A stretch of DNA of 64,000 nt, from positions 4,803-68,802 of the forward strand of contig DBDJ01000069.1 of the NCBI GenBank assembly GCA_002293525.1, read 5' to 3'. Shown piece by piece: positions 22,665-32,985 of this stretch; positions within the stretch are counted from its first letter, which is position 1; each line of letters starts with the position of its first letter. The position numbers were made by a program, and so were the translations under genes. The notes beneath the pieces were generated by a model that had not been told where the DNA came from, did not search any database, and saw only the letters and a program-made list of their open reading frames with translations. This stretch comes from Lachnospiraceae bacterium UBA935 (GTDB taxonomy: Bacteria > Bacillota > Clostridia > Lachnospirales > Lachnospiraceae).

Positions 22665-24075
22665 AAATCCCTTGTGCAAACGATATGCCAGCCAAAAGAT
22701 GCAGGCTTATTTTTCGGACGACAGCAAATTCTCCACTTGGCGACGGCTGTGGATCGCCTTGGCGGAAAGCCAAAAGGAACTAGGCCTAGATATCAGCGAG
22801 GAACAGATAAGCGAAATGAAAGCGCATGTGACCGATATTGATTATGAAATGGCCTCGATGTATGAACGGGAAACCCGGCATGATGTCATGGCTCATGTCC
22901 GCGCTTACGGCGACCAATGCCCCTTAGCAAAGCCGATTATTCACCTTGGAGCGACCTCCTGCTATGTGGGTGACAACACCGATCTTATTTTACAGCACCG
23001 GGCCTTGCTGCTAATCCGGAAACTGTTGGTTAACGCCGTCGCAAAACTGTATGAATTTGCTGAACAGCACAAAGCCCTGCCCTGCCTTGCCTATACTCAT
23101 TTCCAAGCGGCGCAGCCGACCACGGTGGGCAAACGGGCGACCTTATGGATCCAGGATCTGTTGTTTGACCTTGAACAGCTTGACTCTACCCTGAACAACA
23201 TAAAACTTCTCGGATGCAAGGGAACAACCGGCACCGGAGCAAGCTTCCTCGCCCTGTTTGACGGCGACCATGAAAAGGTAAAGGAACTGGAACGGAAAAT
23301 AGCCGCCAAGATGGGATTTGACAGGACTTATTCCGTCAGCGGCCAGACCTATTCCCGGAAAGTCGATTACTATATATCGGCGGTACTATCAGGCATTGCC
23401 CAGAGTGCCTATAAATTCTCCAATGACATCCGGCTGCTTGCGCATATGAAAGAAATCGACGAACCTTTTGAGAGCGGTCAGGTCGGGTCAAGCGCTATGG
23501 CCTATAAACGCAATCCCATGCGAAGCGAACGCATCGCTTCCTTGGCCCGCTATGTGACGGTCGATGCTCTCAATCCGGCACTGACGGCCTCGGCCCAGTG
23601 GCTGGAACGGACACTGGACGATTCCGCAAACCGGCGGATCGCAATACCGGAAGCTTTCCTGGCGGCAGACGCCATCCTGGCGCTGGTAATCAACATCGCA
23701 GACGGCATGACTGTCTACCCGAATGTCATCCGGAAGCATCTGGAAGCGGAACTGCCGTTTATGGCGACGGAAAACATCCTGATGCATTGCGTCAAAAAGG
23801 GCGGCGACCGGCAGGTTCTCCATGAAAGGATAAGACTGCACGCGGTTGATGCTGCGACTAAGATCAAACTACACGGCGGGGAAAACGATCTGATATCCCG
23901 TATTATAAAGGACAGCGCGTTCCGCATCTGTGCCGATGAGATCAACGGCTTACTGGAGGCCGAGCACTTTACCGGAAGGGCATTGGAACAGACCGAAGAA
24001 TTTTTAGCTGAGGTCAAGAAGATCATCGACGCCAACCACAAGCTGTTAGGTACCGAAGTTCCCATAACTGTGTAG
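22648..24075 (+). CDS. purB: Adenylosuccinate lyase
   Basis: A 475-residue fumarase-superfamily enzyme. The superfamily signature is 'GSSAMAYKRNPMRSE'; other motifs are 'RHDVMAHVRAYG', 'PIIHLGATSCYVGDN' and 'YTHFQAAQPTTVGKR'. It removes fumarate from SAICAR (giving AICAR) and from adenylosuccinate. It starts inside the 3' end of purC with AGGAGA upstream, so the two consecutive steps are translationally coupled. AICAR, its product, is also released by the HisH/HisF reaction encoded 4 kb downstream. Confidence 0.96.
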   Translation: MTNQYENPLCKRYASQKMQAYFSDDSKFSTWRRLWIALAESQKELGLDISEEQISEMKAHVTDIDYEMASMYERETRHDVMAHVRAYGDQCPLAKPIIHLGATSCYVGDNTDLILQHRALLLIRKLLVNAVAKLYEFAEQHKALPCLAYTHFQAAQPTTVGKRATLWIQDLLFDLEQLDSTLNNIKLLGCKGTTGTGASFLALFDGDHEKVKELERKIAAKMGFDRTYSVSGQTYSRKVDYYISAVLSGIAQSAYKFSNDIRLLAHMKEIDEPFESGQVGSSAMAYKRNPMRSERIASLARYVTVDALNPALTASAQWLERTLDDSANRRIAIPEAFLAADAILALVINIADGMTVYPNVIRKHLEAELPFMATENILMHCVKKGGDRQVLHERIRLHAVDAATKIKLHGGENDLISRIIKDSAFRICADEINGLLEAEHFTGRALEQTEEFLAEVKKIIDANHKLLGTEVPITV

Positions 24076-24133
24076 AAGAACTACGGCGTAACTTAAGTAA
24101 ATAATGTAAGATCAGTAACGGAGGAAAATAGCC

Positions 24134-25453
24134 ATGAACAATACTGCCAACGAAGTATTGGAATTTGTCAAGGAAAACGATGTCAAGTTTATCCGGCTCA
24201 ACTTTTGTGATCTATTCGGGACGCAAAAAAGCATCTCGATCATGGCGGACGAACTGGAATCGGCCTTTGAAAACGGCGTGTCGTTTGATGCCCATGCCGT
24301 CCACGGATTTAAAGACGTCAAACAGTCCGATCTGCTCCTGTTCCCGGATCCCGCTACGCTGATGGTGCTCCCCTGGCGACCGGGGCCGGGTCGGATCGTC
24401 CGCTTTTACTGCGATATTAAAAACCCCGACGGATCATTCTATACCCATGACAGCCGCAACATTCTGAAGCAGACCGCCGCCCGCTGCGATAAACTGGGTT
24501 ATGTCTGCAAGATCGGGCCGGAATGTGAATTTTTCCTCTTTAAGACCGATGAGAACGGGGATCCGACCGACAACCCGTTAGATCATGGCGGCTATCTGGA
24601 CATCCTGCCGCTTGACCGCGGCGGCGACATCCGCCGGGAAATCTGCCTAACCTTGGAAGAAATGGGTATTAAGCCGGAAACCTCACACCATGAACAGGGA
24701 CCGGGACAAAATGAAATTGATTTTCGTTTTGGCGATGCCCTGACCGGTGCCGACAATCTGCAGACGCTTAAGACTGTCGTCCGGGAGATTGCCGCCCGCA
24801 ACGGCTGCTTTGCCTCCTTTATGCCCAAGCCCATCGCGGATTGTCCGGGCAGCGGCATGCATGTCAATCTGTCCCTGACCAAAAACGGCCTGAATATCTT
24901 CAAGAATACGGCAGAAGGACATTCGGACATTGCCGAGAGTTTTATCGCCGGCATCCTGGCGAAAATACCGGAGATAACGATATTCTTGAATCCGCTCACC
25001 AATTCCTATGAACGGCTCGGCAAGTTTGAAGCCCCTAGCTATGTCTCCTGGTCCCATCAGAACCGTTCGCAGCTCATCCGCATCCCGGCCGCTACCGGCG
25101 AAAAAGTCCGGATGGAACTGCGTTCCCCCGATCCGGCGATGAATCCTTACCTTGCTTTTGCGCTGATTATCGCTGCCGGAACCGCCGGGATAGAAAGCGG
25201 CATGACCCTGCCTCCGGCACTGGATGAAGACTTGTATACCGCCGATGAGGCCGTGCTTAGGACACTGACGCCGCTGCCCCCGAATATGGAGGAAGCGATC
25301 CGGCTGGCAGAACACAGCAGCTTTGTGCAAAATGTCGTCGGCGATGAACTACTGACAAAATACCTCGCCAGCAAGAAAAAAGAAGCCGCCGACTTTGCGG
25401 CGGTGAACAATAAAGCGGAGTTCTACCGGAAAAGATATTTTGGCATCATCTAG
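24134..25453 (+). CDS. glnA: Glutamine synthetase type I
   Basis: A 439-residue GSI-alpha-length enzyme. Visible landmarks are 'RLNFCDLFGTQKS' at the N-terminus, 'GPECEFFLF' (metal-binding Glu), 'HHEQGPGQNEIDF', 'PGSGMHVNLSL', 'NSYERLGKFEAP' and 'RMELRSPDPAMNPYLAF'. It makes glutamine from glutamate, ammonia and ATP. It follows purB by 58 bp and has GGAGGAAAA as ribosome-binding site. The ANTAR regulator gene lies 59 bp downstream, a common clostridial pairing for nitrogen control. Glutamine made here would serve PurC-pathway amidotransferases and HisH. Confidence 0.96.
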   Translation: MNNTANEVLEFVKENDVKFIRLNFCDLFGTQKSISIMADELESAFENGVSFDAHAVHGFKDVKQSDLLLFPDPATLMVLPWRPGPGRIVRFYCDIKNPDGSFYTHDSRNILKQTAARCDKLGYVCKIGPECEFFLFKTDENGDPTDNPLDHGGYLDILPLDRGGDIRREICLTLEEMGIKPETSHHEQGPGQNEIDFRFGDALTGADNLQTLKTVVREIAARNGCFASFMPKPIADCPGSGMHVNLSLTKNGLNIFKNTAEGHSDIAESFIAGILAKIPEITIFLNPLTNSYERLGKFEAPSYVSWSHQNRSQLIRIPAATGEKVRMELRSPDPAMNPYLAFALIIAAGTAGIESGMTLPPALDEDLYTADEAVLRTLTPLPPNMEEAIRLAEHSSFVQNVVGDELLTKYLASKKKEAADFAAVNNKAEFYRKRYFGII

Positions 25454-25512
25454 ATGCGCCCGGATTTATAACGGAAACCGATTTATAAATATACCGGAAA
25501 GGCGGTGATTCG

Positions 25513-26082
25513 ATGGAAAGCGTTTTGCTCATAGCAAGCTCGGAAAAAGGCAGTGACCTTATTTCCGATATTTTGAGCTCCTCTTCTATCTATCAGATCA
25601 CCGTCATCCGCTCCGGCGGCGAGGCTAGACGGCTGCTGTTGGAACAGGATTTCGATCTGGTCATCATCAACGCACCGCTGCGCGACGAATCCGGCGAAAG
25701 TCTTTCACGAACCATTGCTTCTAAAGGGATTTCACAGGTTATCCTACTCGTGAAAAGTGAGTTTTATGAAGCCATGACCGCTGTTTGCGAGGGGGACGGT
25801 GTCCTGACTGTTTCCAAACCGATCAACAAAGCGGTCTTTTGGTCGGCTCTCGCCCTAGCTAGGTCGGCACGGAACCGGATTAAAAAAGTACAGGCGGAAA
25901 ATACCCAACTGAAACAAAAGATTGAGGATATCCGCATTGTAGACCGCGCCAAATATATCCTGATATCCTATATGAATATGAGTGAGAACGAGGCGCACCG
26001 TTATATCGAAAAACAGGCAATGGATATGCGTACTACCAAAAGAGCTATTGCGGAAGGGATCTTAAAGACTTATGAAAACTGA
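25513..26082 (+). CDS. ANTAR-domain antitermination regulator with atypical receiver
   Basis: A 189-residue protein. Residues 1-115 have the receiver fold, but the acidic pocket is absent ('LLIASSEKG') and the phospho-acceptor position is Asn53 ('FDLVIINAPL'), so phosphorylation is not expected. A coiled coil (about 112-132) leads into the ANTAR RNA-binding domain (about 130-187: 'RAKYILISYMNMSENEAHRY', 'KRAIAEGIL'). ANTAR proteins bind twin hairpins in nascent RNA and prevent termination. Its position after glnA and the terminator at 21397-21486 fit control of nitrogen genes. How its activity is switched is unknown, given the altered receiver. Confidence 0.88.
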   Translation: MESVLLIASSEKGSDLISDILSSSSIYQITVIRSGGEARRLLLEQDFDLVIINAPLRDESGESLSRTIASKGISQVILLVKSEFYEAMTAVCEGDGVLTVSKPINKAVFWSALALARSARNRIKKVQAENTQLKQKIEDIRIVDRAKYILISYMNMSENEAHRYIEKQAMDMRTTKRAIAEGILKTYEN

Positions 26083-26160
26083 CGGCAAATGGCTGCCTGA
26101 TCAATCTGACGATTCGGTATCTCTACTGGACATTTAATAGATTGCAATGAGGAGGTTTTT

Positions 26161-26754
26161 ATGATTAAGATTATTGATTATAAAGCTGGGAATGCGCCTA
26201 GTGTTATGCATGCCCTTGAAAGGCTTGGGCGTAAAGCCGATTTTGCCCGCCGGCCACAGGATCTGGGTAATGCCACCCATATTATCCTGCCGGGTGTGGG
26301 CAGCGCCAAGGCCACGATGGAATCGCTCCGTGAAATGGGGATGATTGTCGCACTGGAAGAGGCTGTGATGTCTAGAAAAGTATTTTTTCTGGGGATCTGT
26401 GTCGGTATGCAGATTTTGTTTGAATATAGTGAGGAGGAAAATACGGACTGTCTGGGTTGGCTGCCGGGTCGGGTGGTCAGATTCGATGCCGGCCGAGTCC
26501 GGGTGCCGCAAATGGGGTGGAATCAGGTTCACTTTGTCACGCCGCCGCCTTGCCCGGTGACGGATGAGTATTTTTATTTTGTTAACTCTTATTATGCGGT
26601 ACCGGGCGACCAGACTGATCTGTGGGGTCAGGCGGACTACGGTGGGTTGTTTGCGGCAGCCGTCTGTCATGATAATATATATGGCACCCAGTTTCATGCC
26701 GAAAAGAGCGGTGAGGCGGGGCTTTCGTTGTTAAGAAATTTTTTGGATTTATAA
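26161..26754 (+). CDS. hisH: Imidazole glycerol phosphate synthase, glutaminase subunit
   Basis: A 197-residue class I amidotransferase. The nucleophile Cys80 lies in 'FLGICVGMQILFE', and the His-Glu pair in 'GTQFHAEKSGE'. The start 'IIDYKAGNAPSV' and 'LPGVGSAKATM' are HisH-like. AGGAGG is 6 bases before the ATG. HisH passes ammonia from glutamine to HisF, which is encoded 45 bp downstream. No other his genes are present, so the pair is separated from the rest of the histidine pathway or belongs to a HisHF-like amidotransferase of other purpose. Confidence 0.88.
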   Translation: MIKIIDYKAGNAPSVMHALERLGRKADFARRPQDLGNATHIILPGVGSAKATMESLREMGMIVALEEAVMSRKVFFLGICVGMQILFEYSEEENTDCLGWLPGRVVRFDAGRVRVPQMGWNQVHFVTPPPCPVTDEYFYFVNSYYAVPGDQTDLWGQADYGGLFAAAVCHDNIYGTQFHAEKSGEAGLSLLRNFLDL

Positions 26755-26799
26755 ATATTCTTAGCTAAAGATTCCAAAGATCCGAAAGGAGAATTGCTC

Positions 26800-27594
26800 A
26801 TGTTAACTAAAAGATTAATTGCCTGCTTTGATATTATCCACGGAAGGGTGACTAAAGCGGTTCGGTTTCAAGATAATATTGACGTCGCACCCGCTGAAGA
26901 ACTGGCGGTCTCGATGTATGAAGCTGAAATCGACGAACTGATCTTCTATGATGTTACGGCCAGCGCTGAAAAGCGCCCTATCGACATTGAGACGGTCAAA
27001 AAAGTTGCCCGCTCTGTTTTTATTCCTTTTACCGTAGGCGGGGGGATTAAGGATTTGGATTCCATGTATGAAGCTCTGAAAGCCGGAGCCGAAAAAATCA
27101 GCGTGGACTCCATGGCAGTCCGGAATCCGCAGATCATCAACGACGGGGCGAAAGCCTTTGGCTCGCAATGTGTAGTGCTGTCTACCCAGGTCAAACGGAC
27201 CAATACAATGCCGAGCGGATATGAGGTCTATATCGACGGCGCCAGACTGGCGACTGGCATGGATGCCATCGAATGGATTAGACGCGGGCAGGAACTGGGG
27301 GCGGGAGAAATCTGTTTAAATAGCATCGACCAAGACGGTACGCTCTCCGGTTATGATATTGAACTGATGAAACTAGCGGAAGCCGCCGTCTCGGTTCCGC
27401 TCATCGCTTCCGGCGGCGCGGGGGCACCGGCACATCTGAAGGCCCTGTTTACCGAAACACAGGCCCAGGCAGCGATTACCAGCAGCATGCTGTACTCGCC
27501 CCGCATGGATCACAACTATTCGGTCAGCCGGCTGAAAGAATATCTGGCTGATAACGGGATCGCGGTGCGGCCGGCGGTTTGTGCGACGCTTTAA
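26800..27594 (+). CDS. hisF: Imidazole glycerol phosphate synthase cyclase subunit-like protein
   Basis: A 264-residue (beta/alpha)8 barrel. The family motifs are present: 'KRLIACFDIIHGRV' with catalytic Asp11, 'FTVGGGIKD', 'SIDQDGTLSGYD' and 'PLIASGGAG'. At position 130, where HisF has the second catalytic Asp ('AIDAKR' in Thermotoga), the protein has Gln ('LSTQVKR'). Such a change is expected to impair cyclase activity, so this may be a HisF paralogue with another role, as known for HisH2/HisF2 pairs in sugar amidination, although no WbpG-like partner is seen. The ATG at 26800 has AGGAG 9 bases upstream. Confidence 0.82.
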   Translation: MLTKRLIACFDIIHGRVTKAVRFQDNIDVAPAEELAVSMYEAEIDELIFYDVTASAEKRPIDIETVKKVARSVFIPFTVGGGIKDLDSMYEALKAGAEKISVDSMAVRNPQIINDGAKAFGSQCVVLSTQVKRTNTMPSGYEVYIDGARLATGMDAIEWIRRGQELGAGEICLNSIDQDGTLSGYDIELMKLAEAAVSVPLIASGGAGAPAHLKALFTETQAQAAITSSMLYSPRMDHNYSVSRLKEYLADNGIAVRPAVCATL

Positions 27595-27715
27595 GAATCA
27601 GAATTGTATGCCTGGTTTAAATGGGATGTGGCCGGTTGGACGCCGCCATAAAAAACATGGACAAAGCAGCGGCTTCTCTGCTTGTAGTTTGCAAGACTGA
27701 ATTCCACCTGTCGCT
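27595..27715. other. Short region between convergent genes
   Basis: Between hisF and the convergent AlbA_2 gene lies a weak hairpin (AAGCAG/CTGCTT, about 27664-27685) without a clear T-run. No other feature. Confidence 0.35.
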
Positions 27716-29209
27716 CTACGCAATTTCGCTACTATGCTTAAATCGATATTTTCCTTTTCCTTTTCCCTTTTCTTCTGTTACAATGTCCATTTCGCGAAGT
27801 TTTTTCATAAATTCTTTTGATGCCGATACCGAACAGTTCAAAATAGTTGCTATCTCTGGTGCTCCAAAAATCTGGTTAGTTTCAATACTATTGTAAATAC
27901 TCATGATGTTTTGCTCGGTACGCTCTATGTAGTGCCTTTCAGAAATAGCTTGCTTTACCTTTTCAATAGGCAGCTTTGCAACATCATAATCCGGCTTTTC
28001 ATTTACAATAGCCTGATTTTCCGATTGAAAAGCCTGATTTCTATTATTGTTATTATAAATGACAGCTTGCAAGATAAATGCATTTGTATAATAAACTGGC
28101 GCTTTCAATCCAACTGCTTCTAGTTCATTACACATACGATTAACGCCTTCCCCATATTCTTTTACAAAATCATACACTTTTAAGAACTCAGCTATTTTCG
28201 GATTCCGCGAGAAATGTGTAAAACGAATATTATCGGCATGTACTAATCCGGGCAGTTTACCCGGACTCTCAACTATGATGTGATCATCAAACATTTTTAT
28301 CTGTATATCGGTTCCCGATATACTATATGCCCGGTGGGTAACTGCATTGACAATTAACTCTTGTCTCACAAATTTAGGATATTCTTCATCTGTTACAAAT
28401 GTTCCGCTAGAGCCCAAATAAGTCCTTTCTTTTACCTGTGTATCTAGATAGGATATTGATTCATTTATCATATTCAAGAGTGTGCCTTCAAATATCACAT
28501 CTTTGATTACATTCATTGCAGTACCAAATTTTTCTTCCGTTCCTTCATATCGTATGAAGCGAATTCTAGCACGTGGAAAAAATTTTTGAGGATTCTTACC
28601 AAACAGAAGAATTGCTGCCGAACTCACCTGTATATTTCCTTCTTTCTCTTTTCCAAAACCTTTATTTTCTTTTAGATATTCCAATGGACTTTTTCCATAC
28701 CCGATTTTATCTGTATATTGCTTCACAAAATCCATTTCAATATCATCTATGCCCGCATCGGAAACTATCTTGTCTTCAAAATACCGTTCGCCTTTGTCGT
28801 AATTGAGCTGGAGTCTTTCCTCGAAGGTCTGTAACTTGGATTTATCTCCTACGCGTAGATATACTTCATCCAATTGGTTTGCGTGGACTTGAGGACTTGG
28901 ATCTATGTGCATTATAAGTACATGATTATCCCTACCCTTTTCATCTATACAAGGCACTCTCTCAATTCTCACACTAATTGTTGGATTGCAGAAATCAAAT
29001 GGAACTCTCAAAAGTTCATTTAAGTTTTTAGTTTCAAAATCAATACCTTCTATCCTGCGTGTTTTATCTGTAATTCCAATAGCTATCATTCCACCATCAG
29101 CATTGGCAAATGCGATAAGTGACTTTGCTAACACCTTAGGTTCAATCATTATACTTTTTCTGTCAAAAGTCTGGTTTTCTTCCATCTTTGTGATTTGTTC
29201 GATTATCAT
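27716..29209 (-). CDS. AlbA_2/Schlafen-domain protein with GHKL-like ATPase region
   Basis: A 497-residue protein of a family often annotated as transcriptional regulator or 'ATP-dependent DNA helicase RecG-like'. Residues about 5-125 form the AlbA_2 (Schlafen) domain: 'ENQTFDRKSI', 'SLIAFANADGGMIAIGITD', 'VYLRVGDKSK'. Residues about 260-380 form the HATPase_c_4 region: 'RQELIVNAVTHRAYSISG', 'IIVESPGKLPG', 'RNPKIAEFLKVYDFVKEYGEG'. A winged helix ('NQIFGAPEIATILNCSVSAS') closes the protein. Such proteins occur in defence islands and next to toxins. It lies 61 bp downstream of the disrupted helicase-nuclease gene, on the same strand. AT-rich relative to the hisF region, in line with transfer. 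Confidence 0.85.
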   Translation of the reverse strand: MIIEQITKMEENQTFDRKSIMIEPKVLAKSLIAFANADGGMIAIGITDKTRRIEGIDFETKNLNELLRVPFDFCNPTISVRIERVPCIDEKGRDNHVLIMHIDPSPQVHANQLDEVYLRVGDKSKLQTFEERLQLNYDKGERYFEDKIVSDAGIDDIEMDFVKQYTDKIGYGKSPLEYLKENKGFGKEKEGNIQVSSAAILLFGKNPQKFFPRARIRFIRYEGTEEKFGTAMNVIKDVIFEGTLLNMINESISYLDTQVKERTYLGSSGTFVTDEEYPKFVRQELIVNAVTHRAYSISGTDIQIKMFDDHIIVESPGKLPGLVHADNIRFTHFSRNPKIAEFLKVYDFVKEYGEGVNRMCNELEAVGLKAPVYYTNAFILQAVIYNNNNRNQAFQSENQAIVNEKPDYDVAKLPIEKVKQAISERHYIERTEQNIMSIYNSIETNQIFGAPEIATILNCSVSASKEFMKKLREMDIVTEEKGKGKGKYRFKHSSEIA

Positions 29210-29269
29210 TCTCCTACCTCCATCCTTTATTTCTTACATCTCTTAATAATCAAATCTTCAAGTAATCCC

Positions 29270-32200
29270 CTATCTGACATCCTTAAAATATCTAATCAGT
29301 ATTTCTTTAATAAAATGATACCGCCGGGCGTAAGCATTTTCTACGCGGATTAGTTCAAAGCCATGCTGTCTGCATATTTCATTTTTCTTGCGATCGCGTT
29401 CTTTGACCACGATATTTTCAAAATGTTCTTTTCCATCCAGCTCAATCGCTAATATGGGGATGTCATTTCGGGCATAATATCGCTCATATACGACAAAATC
29501 AAAACGGCCGGTATAAAACAAATCCAGATGTCTGATATTTTCCGTAAATACATGGGCAATAGGAACCTCCCTTTGAACAATACATTTGCGGTTTGTATTT
29601 AAAACATTGCCGAGGGCATGATTTAAGTTGGTCAGAAAGGCCTCTTCCACTTCGGTGCTGTATGGCTTTACGCCCAGAGCACGGGATTCCGCTACCTTTG
29701 TGCTCACTTCGATGCTCCCGTTACTTTTTACATACTGTACCAGTTCATAGACGTCATCGGATTCGTTTGGTGCCGCCGCATGTAATCTTTCAAGGTTTTT
29801 TTCGCTATAAAGCAGGACCAGTTTGTCTTTTGCCCTTGAAGTGGCGACATTTATTAATTCGTTATTATTTTTGAGCCAGTCGTAGGTTTTTACTCCGGTT
29901 TTATCCGTCAGGGCCATTGAGAATAGGATCACATCTTTTTCGTCACCTTGAAAGGCATGGACAGTACCGCAGGTTATGTTGCTTAATCCGTTTTCCTTGA
30001 GCATTTCCTTGATACAGTCTTTTTGATTGGTAAACGGGGTAATGACTCCTATTTTTTTATCTGGATTAAGCTTGGCGTATTCAATGATATGTCTTGCCTC
30101 ATTGGGAGCAGTATTCTTTATGTATGTAGCATTATTTTCCACATTGACATAGGACAGTGGCTGCTGTTCGCTGCTTTTGTTCTGGATGATTAATTTGTTG
30201 TTATAGTATTTTTTGTTGTTAAAATTAATGATTTTCTTATGGCAGCGGTAATGATGTTTCAACAGGATTTCCACACTGACGGAATCGCAAGCCAAAAAAG
30301 CCTTATAGACGGAGTTCTGTATATAATCGTATTCATCTGGGATGGAGTAATTCTTCCTCAGTACGGTATTATCCTTTTCATCTAACAAGATGACCGGTCG
30401 AAGTTGTTGGGGATCGCCGACCAGCATCAGGCTTTTGCCCCGGATAATCGGTACCAGCGAAACAGCGGTATTTCCCTGACCTATGCAAACGCAAAGAAAA
30501 ACTACTCTGCCAACGGTACCAGCGAAACAGCGGTATTTCCCTGACTGGCTTCATCAATAATGACCATATCAAAATGTGTCCCTGGCTCACCCAGCTTGTG
30601 AGCTGATATACAGGTCGTAGCAATAATGGGGAAAACTTTCATGAATTTCTTAAGGTTTTCACTCTTGCTCAGATGTTTGTTAAATTCATCGGTCCGCTGC
30701 TCTTTGTCTTTCATATATATAATTTTTAGCAGTTCTTCATTTTGCGGGGTGGACAAGCGCTTTATATGCTTTGCCGAAGTATAGTACAGGTATTTTCTAA
30801 ACTCTTCCTCATCCCCTTCAATCAGTGTCATCGCTTCCTGGTCGGCTATTTCGCCGATTTCATGTAGCTTATGGTTGACTTCAGCCAGCTGGGTACCGTG
30901 TAAATCCGCTTGGAAGGTCAAGTGGTGATTCTTGTCAAGTAGCTTATGAATCGCTTCCCGCTGTTCCTCAAGATGAAGCTTCTCTTCATATTTCTCCAGT
31001 AATCCTGTCAGCTTTTTCACCTTGAGTATCTTATCGTCTTTATTTCTTTCCAGCGTCTGGTCATAGATCTTTACATCCTTCATGATTTCATACAGGGTTT
31101 TGATGGAATCCAGCGTTTCTTCCAGAACCTCATTGTTGCCTAGCCTGATCGCCGGAAAGGGAATCGTCCTGCCCTTGTACTTGATGTTTTGCAGGATGCC
31201 GCAGACGCTGTCGATCGGGTGATTATTATAGGATGCAAATAGTACGGTACGCTCGTTAAAATATGCCGTAATCATGGCATTAATAATCGTATTGGTTTTT
31301 CCTGTTCCCGGCGGTCCTTGCACGTAAGTCAGCGGATATCGGGTGGCGTTATAGATAGCTAGTAGCTGGTCCAGATTGATTCGGTTGTTCAGAATAACGA
31401 TAGGGGAAATTTTCTTGCGTGCCGGCGGTTTGATTAGATTGCCAAAGAATGCACCAATCGGTATTTCTACCTTGTCTGACTCGAACATTTTTACAATTGC
31501 CTTATATTCTGCATGTAGATCAAGGGGAATCTCTCTTTCAACAGCAATGATATAGGGCATGTCGTCTACAACGTAAATCCCCCTGTTGGTTTCGGTAATT
31601 CTGTTCTTGATTTCTTCTTTATTCATGATAAAATCTTTTAGTAAGTAAAAATCATCCGCATCTAGAAACTTTCTGATGCTTTGTTTCGTTCCGTCAATCG
31701 TAAATTCTTTACAGATCGTCAGTTCTTGCTCCGGTCTTAAGCTCCTTTTTTTGACATCCAGATTAAGTTTGCGGTATGCCAGAACATATAGACCCTTTTT
31801 CGTATTTATACTCAGTAGATTGAGGCCGATTTGCTTGAATTTCTTTTTAGCCGGGTTGTTCTTGGCATTGATCTGAAAACTGCTTACAATTTCACGGAAC
31901 TGCTCATCGTCCAGAGGATAAGAACCATCGGTAAGGCAATCTCCGTCCAATTTTTCAATCAATGCATAGTCGCTTTTATACGGTGTCGAATCTAGCCTGT
32001 TGCAATGCATTAAATAGTTCAACACTTTTAAGTTGGCAATATTGACAAAGATGTCTTGATATTTTTCCGGATTCAGCTTGATATCTTCCGATAGGCTATC
32101 GGGTGTTTCAAAATAGGAGCCGTCTATCACCTCCGAAGCCTCGATGGAGTCTAAATAAAGAGTTAATTCCTGGGTCCTTAACTCCATGACATGAAGGCCT

Positions 32201-32346
32201 TCGACAGTCAAGGTTCGTTTCAAACAGTTGATATCCTTGATCCCGATCCAGTATTTGGTAAGATAACCCTTGCTATTGTGATATTCGATACTCAGCCACT
32301 TTTTTTCATGAATTGCTCTGAAAATATCTTTATAAACATGGTTCAT
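29270..32346 (-). pseudogene. SF1 helicase with nuclease-like C-terminus, split by a 65-bp insertion
   Basis: The N-terminal frame (32346-30502, 614 residues) has a WYL-like start ('AIHEKKWLSIEYHNSKGYLT'), Walker A 'QGPPGTGKTN' and Walker B 'DMVIIDEASQ', then stops after 'GNTAVSLVPLAE'. The C-terminal frame (from 30427, 385 residues) resumes with 'MLVGDPQQLRP', helicase motifs 'TPFTNQKD', 'GTVHAFQGDE', 'NVATSRAK', and a C-terminal region with the PD-(D/E)XK-like pattern 'FDFVVYE...ILAIELDGKEHF' (DUF2726/Vsr-like). The break is caused by a 65-bp insertion with 32-bp direct repeats (30449-30545). Removing 65 bp gives one 1003-residue frame. As read, it makes a truncated helicase; otherwise it is an Upf1-like helicase-nuclease, a type found in defence systems. 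Confidence 0.85.
30449..30545. repeat. 32-bp direct repeat around a 33-bp insert in the helicase gene
   Basis: The 32 bases at 30449-30480 (beginning CGGTACCAGCGAAACAGCGG) recur exactly at 30514-30545; 33 unrelated bases lie between. The period is 65, which is not a multiple of three, hence the frameshift. Confidence 0.95.
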
Positions 32347-32416
32347 TCCATTGATTCCTTTTAAAATAAATGCATGCGTAGATTCAATATTACTATTATA
32401 TCATTTACATAATAAA

Positions 32417-32985
<569 letters not shown>

